Source of the DNA: Syntrophaceae bacterium
GTDB taxonomy: Bacteria; Desulfobacterota; Syntrophorhabdia; Syntrophorhabdales; WCHB1-27
Reading direction: 5' to 3'
Length of the DNA stretch: 10,023 bases
Assembly: GCA_003165115.1 (NCBI GenBank)
Contig: PLSJ01000370.1
Coordinates: forward strand, 1-10,023
Shown: positions 6,975 to 10,023 of the stretch, one piece after another
Position numbering within the stretch: position 1 is the first letter of the stretch
How the letters are laid out: each line of letters starts with the position of its first letter
Translations under genes and position numbers: made by a program
Notes under the pieces: model-generated
The model's database searches: none
Seen by the model: the letters and a program-made list of their open reading frames with translations, nothing else
Told to the model about the DNA's origin: nothing

Positions 6975-9130
6975 GGTTCTCCTGCCTTCGTCCGGGCGCC
7001 GCCGCCACCTTGCGTTCTCATTCCCACCTTTTCTCTCGCCGCCCTGAACAGGTCCGCGGTGATGCGGAGTTCTTCCGCATTTTTCGGGCCCCCGCCGTTG
7101 ACGCACTCGGTGATGGCCGTCATCGCTGCATTCCTGCAGATCGACGCGATGTCCGACCCGGCCAGCCCTTCCGTGAGACCGGCGAGGTCCGAGAAATCCA
7201 CGTCGGCGGCGAGCGGCCTCCCCCTGGTATGGACACGGAAGATCTCGAGCCGGTCCTCCCTGGACGGCAAGGGGAATTGAAGCACGTAGTCGAGCCTGCC
7301 CGACCGCGTGAGGGCGGGGTCGAGCAGGTCCGCCCGATTCGTGGCGCCGAGGACGATGACCTGCGAGAGGTCGCTGAGGTTGTCGAGCTCGTTAAAAAAC
7401 TGGCTCGCCATCCGCTCCGCGACGGCCCCTCCGTCCACGGAGACGTGACGGGTCGCGGCCAGGGTATCGATCTCGTCGAAAAATAATATACAGGGGGCCG
7501 ATTGCTTGGCCTTCTTGAATATCTGGTGAAGGGCCTTCTCCGACTCGCCCAGCCATTTCGAAAAAAGGATAGGCACGCTGATGGAGATGAAATTGAGCCC
7601 CGTCTCTCCGGCGAGGGCCTTAGCCATGAGCGTCTTCCCCGTCCCCGACGGGCCCGTGAAGAGTATCCCCCGCGGCGGCATCACCTTTGCCGCGGTAAAG
7701 AGGGCCGGGTATTTTTGCGGCAGATCGACTATCGCGGCCAGGGCTTCCTTGATCTCCTTCAAGCCGCCCACGTCCCGCCAGGCGACGGTCGATCTCTCCG
7801 TGTAGACCTCCCTCGTGGCCGTCGGCTCGACTTCCCGCAGGGCCTTGAGGAAATCATCCATGGTGATCCGCAGCCCGTCGGCGCTTGCCAGGATGGCCTC
7901 GACCTCACCCTTGTCCTCCAGCGAGAGATACCGTCGGAGGGCGGCCATGCCCGCTTCCTTGCAGAGCGCCTCCAGGTCCGCGCCGACGAAGGCATGGGTT
8001 ACGGCCGCGAGCCGCGCCAGGTCGACGCCGGGATCGAGGGGCATGCGGCGGCTGTGGATGCGAAGGATCGACAGCCGGCCTTCCACGTTGGGAGCGGGGA
8101 TCACCACCTCGCGGTCGAAACGGCCCGGCCTCCTCAGCGCAGGGTCTATGACCTCGGGAATGTTGGTAGCGCCGATCACGATCACGTGCCCGCGGGAGAC
8201 CACGCCGTCCATCAGGGCAAGCAGTTGGGCCACCACCCTTTTTTCCACGTCTCCCAGCACCTCCGCCCGCTTGGGCGCGATCGCGTCTATCTCGTCGATG
8301 AAGATAACGCTGGGCGCGTTGAGGGTGGCGTCCTGGAATATCTCACGCAGTTTGGCCTCGCTCTCGCCATAGAATTTGTGGATGATCTCGGGGCCGTTTA
8401 CCCTTATGAAATGCAGCTTGCTTTCACCCGCGATGGCGCGGGCGATCAGGGTCTTCCCGGTCCCCGGAGGACCGTAGAGCAGCACGCCCTTGGGCGCACT
8501 GATGCCGAGCTTTTCGAACACGTCCGCGTACCGCAAAGGAAGCTCGACCATTTCCCGGACGAGCCGCAATTCGTTCTCCAGGCCGCCGATGTCCTCGTAG
8601 GAGACGCGGGCTGCCGTCTCCAGGGAAAAATCGAACTTCTTCAGGACGAGCCTGGTCTTCTGGTTGATGATGACCCCTCCCCCGGGGGAGGTCGCTTCCA
8701 CGGAAAAGAGGCGCGGCTTTCCGCCGAGAAAGGGTATATTGATCTTGTCTCCCGCGAGCACGGCAAACCCCTGGAGGATGACGGCAAAATGCTCCAGCTC
8801 TCGCTCGTCGGGTAAGATCGTCGCGCCGTCGAGGGGGCCTATCACGACGGTGTCGGCAGTCTTTCGACGCGCACGCCCGACCCTGACCGTTCCTCCCACG
8901 TGCGCCCCCGCGTTCTCGCGGGTGAAGCCGTCTATCTGGATCGTTCTTTCGGCAGAAGGCGCCAGGGTCCCCGTGACCCGGGCGACGGTAGTCCTCTCTC
9001 CGATGATCTCGATCACGTCCCCGAGGACCAGGCCGAGGGCCTTCATCGGCCCTTCAGTGAGACGCGCAAGGCCCTTGGCCACGTCCTCCGCAAGGGCTTC
9101 GACCACTTTCATATCAAGCTTACTGTCCAT
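6968..9130 (-). CDS. CDC48/VAT-type AAA+ ATPase with two AAA domains
   Basis: A 720-residue protein (numbering here counts from an in-frame TTG three codons upstream). Residues about 10-170 match the CDC48 N-domain (double-psi barrel plus second lobe). D1 has Walker A GPPGTGKT (223-230), Walker B VIFIDEID (278-285), sensor GATN (323-326) and arginine fingers Arg337/Arg340. D2 has GPSGTGKT (496-503), ILFFDEID (551-558), GATN (598-601) and Arg612/Arg615. Pore loops are KFYG (255-258) and KWLG (528-531), the first aromatic as in archaeal VAT, so both rings look active for substrate threading. The family forms hexamers that unfold proteins with ATP. The ATG at 9130 has GAGG upstream at short spacing; the TTG at 9139 has no site. 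The Gly-rich C-terminal tail lacks a p97-type end. It is the first gene after the promoter and overlaps the regulator by 7 bases. Confidence 0.92.
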   Translation of the reverse strand: MDSKLDMKVVEALAEDVAKGLARLTEGPMKALGLVLGDVIEIIGERTTVARVTGTLAPSAERTIQIDGFTRENAGAHVGGTVRVGRARRKTADTVVIGPLDGATILPDERELEHFAVILQGFAVLAGDKINIPFLGGKPRLFSVEATSPGGGVIINQKTRLVLKKFDFSLETAARVSYEDIGGLENELRLVREMVELPLRYADVFEKLGISAPKGVLLYGPPGTGKTLIARAIAGESKLHFIRVNGPEIIHKFYGESEAKLREIFQDATLNAPSVIFIDEIDAIAPKRAEVLGDVEKRVVAQLLALMDGVVSRGHVIVIGATNIPEVIDPALRRPGRFDREVVIPAPNVEGRLSILRIHSRRMPLDPGVDLARLAAVTHAFVGADLEALCKEAGMAALRRYLSLEDKGEVEAILASADGLRITMDDFLKALREVEPTATREVYTERSTVAWRDVGGLKEIKEALAAIVDLPQKYPALFTAAKVMPPRGILFTGPSGTGKTLMAKALAGETGLNFISISVPILFSKWLGESEKALHQIFKKAKQSAPCILFFDEIDTLAATRHVSVDGGAVAERMASQFFNELDNLSDLSQVIVLGATNRADLLDPALTRSGRLDYVLQFPLPSREDRLEIFRVHTRGRPLAADVDFSDLAGLTEGLAGSDIASICRNAAMTAITECVNGGGPKNAEELRITADLFRAAREKVGMRTQGGGGARTKAGEPC

Positions 9131-9164
9131 AAACCTCAAGTAATCATGGTATTTACCGCTATCT

Positions 9165-9203
9165 AAACATCAGATGATATACTAATTTGATTACTAGATG
9201 TTT
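9165..9203. promoter_or_regulatory. Inverted and direct repeats bracketing the ATPase promoter (candidate operator)
   Basis: AAACATC (9165-9171) and GATGTTT (9197-9203) form a perfect inverted repeat around the promoter core. Inside are CATC-A-GATG (9168-9176), TAAT-TTG-ATTA (9183-9193), and two TACTA copies 12 bases apart (9180 and 9192). Two AGATG copies lie 24 bases apart (9172 and 9196). Such symmetry at -10/-35 distance suggests a repressor site, the encoded GntR protein being the obvious candidate. No exact GntR consensus is present. Confidence 0.45.
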
Positions 9204-9208
9204 GTCAA
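9179..9208 (-). promoter_or_regulatory. Sigma-70-type promoter for the ATPase-regulator(-oxidoreductase) genes
   Basis: On the minus strand a perfect TTGACA (-35, 9203-9208) is followed after 18 bases by TAGTAT (-10, 9179-9184, four of six consensus bases). Transcription would start near 9172, about 40 bases ahead of the ATPase ATG. The 116-base region between the ATPase and protease genes is the most AT-rich intergenic stretch in the window. It is the only strong promoter I see for the minus-strand genes downstream. Confidence 0.6.
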
Positions 9209-9246
9209 GAAGAGTTTAAACGACGGGCTTTGTTTGTCCTTGCCTG

Positions 9247-10023
9247 TTACTTCAAGATCACCCGTACTGCGCCCAGGTTGCCGTTCCGGTGATCGGCGGC
9301 GACCAGGGTCACGCGCTGCCGGGCCTCGAGGGAGCCGGCGAGCTCGATGAACGTGTCGATACCCGTTATGGCCTGCCCGTTGATCTCCAGGATCATATCA
9401 CCCGCCTCCAAACCGGCCGCGCCGAGCGGGCCCTTGGGGTCCACCCAGGCCAGGGCGACGCCCTGTTTCGCATCGAGTCCCAATCTCTCTGCTTCTTTGG
9501 CCGTGATGGCCCTTACCTCGGAGCCGAAGCGCTCCCTGACGGCCCCGGCCGCGTACCTGGCCGCTTCCTGGAGGCTCCCTATCCTGAGGACGAGTTCCAG
9601 CTTCTTACCCTGCCGCAGTACGGTCACTTTGACATCCTGTCCCACCGGCGTCATGGCCGCCAGATTCCGCATGGCCGCCGCGTCGGGGGTCTCGGCGCCC
9701 TGGAACGAGAGAATGACGTCATTCTTCCTTAAGCCCGCGCGGTCCGCGGGCCCGCCTTTCGCCACCTCGCCGACGACCGCGCCCCTGTTTCCGGGCACAT
9801 TGAGCGACCTTGCCGACTTCGGGCTGAGGTCATGGACACCTACACCTATCCAGCCCCGCTCCACTTTGCCGTGGGCGATCAGGGTCCGCGTCACGTGGAC
9901 GGCCATGTTACTGGGGATGGCGAAGCCGATCCCCTCCGAGCCGCCCGATTGGGAGGCGATGGCGGTATTGACGCCCACCACTTCGCCGTACAGGTTCAGG
10001 AGCGGCCCTCCGCTGTTGCCCGG
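9247..10023 (-). CDS. HtrA/DegP-type serine protease with two PDZ domains, N-terminal part outside the window
   Basis: The last 258 residues of a periplasmic trypsin-like protease; the reading frame continues past the right edge. The visible part opens with PGNSGGPLLN, containing the catalytic Ser, followed by VVGVNTAIAS and GIGFAIPSN, hallmark strands of the HtrA protease domain. PDZ1 covers about residues 57-147 (GWIGVGV loop, GGPADRAGL, DVILSFQG). PDZ2 covers about 170-258 (GPLGAAGLEAGDMILEINGQ). The two-PDZ layout matches DegP/DegQ, which degrade or chaperone misfolded envelope proteins. The His and Asp of the triad and any signal peptide lie outside the window. The stop is followed by a 116-base spacer with the next gene's promoter, so it is probably a separate transcription unit, although no clear terminator is visible. 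Confidence 0.93.
   Translation of the reverse strand, partial: PGNSGGPLLNLYGEVVGVNTAIASQSGGSEGIGFAIPSNMAVHVTRTLIAHGKVERGWIGVGVHDLSPKSARSLNVPGNRGAVVGEVAKGGPADRAGLRKNDVILSFQGAETPDAAAMRNLAAMTPVGQDVKVTVLRQGKKLELVLRIGSLQEAARYAAGAVRERFGSEVRAITAKEAERLGLDAKQGVALAWVDPKGPLGAAGLEAGDMILEINGQAITGIDTFIELAGSLEARQRVTLVAADHRNGNLGAVRVILK

Noticed and set aside
6975..7106. N-terminal extension of the GntR protein to 7106
   Set aside because: It lies entirely within the ATPase coding sequence and encodes Arg/Gly-rich residues absent from the family; the ATG at 6974 begins just before the winged-helix domain and has AGGAG upstream.
7502..8815. Long plus-strand open frame (over 400 codons) opposite the ATPase gene
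   Set aside because: It is antisense to a gene with unmistakable double AAA+ motifs. Its translation is rich in Arg, His and Gly with no domain, as expected of an antisense shadow in GC-rich DNA.
9214..9221. GTTTAAAC palindrome downstream of the protease gene
   Set aside because: An eight-base palindrome is expected by chance in an AT-rich spacer; no stem extension or T-run makes it a terminator.

Overview
The window is about 10 kb of GC-rich, tightly packed bacterial DNA. Almost everything lies on the minus strand, with one small gene on the plus strand at the left end. The gene content suggests a strict anaerobe, most likely a deltaproteobacterial or syntrophic type: a ferredoxin-dependent four-subunit 2-oxoacid oxidoreductase, a CDC48-type AAA+ ATPase and an HtrA protease. 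The lineage is inferred from gene content and style only; no rRNA or tRNA is present.

Layout in the direction of minus-strand transcription (right to left): the C-terminal part of an HtrA/DegP serine protease, running off the right edge (9247-10023); a short AT-rich promoter region with a clear -35 box and inverted repeats (about 9131-9246); a CDC48/VAT-like double AAA+ ATPase (6968-9130); a GntR/FCD regulator whose start codon overlaps the ATPase stop (6270-6974); then the gamma, delta, alpha and beta subunits of a thiamine-diphosphate 2-oxoacid:ferredoxin oxidoreductase (6190 down to 2939); an OFA-family (OxlT-like) MFS transporter (1400-2695); and a TauE/SafE-type permease (464-1228). A 60-residue DUF1328 membrane protein (246-428) converges on the permease. 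The left 245 bases hold two strong hairpins and no convincing gene.

The main result is that the oxidoreductase is probably not a pyruvate enzyme. Its alpha subunit replaces the usual PITPS substrate motif with PIRPY, putting Arg at residue 31, and also has Arg109, Asp112 and Phe117. These coincide with residues I recall as characteristic of the active site and switch loop of Moorella thermoacetica oxalate oxidoreductase. The downstream transporter belongs to the oxalate:formate antiporter family and carries the Arg/Lys pair (R280 and K362, 82 residues apart) expected for dicarboxylate binding in OxlT. Together they suggest an oxalate uptake and oxidation locus: the transporter imports oxalate, the enzyme converts it to two CO2 and passes two electrons to ferredoxin, and the GntR protein may sense the substrate. 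The unusual part is the CDC48-like unfoldase apparently co-transcribed, and probably translationally coupled, with the regulator of this pathway.

Intergenic regions contain several near-perfect hairpins without canonical U-tracts: a 21-bp perfect stem between transporter and permease, and a 15-bp perfect stem between the beta subunit and the transporter. They may set the relative expression of enzyme, transporter and permease.
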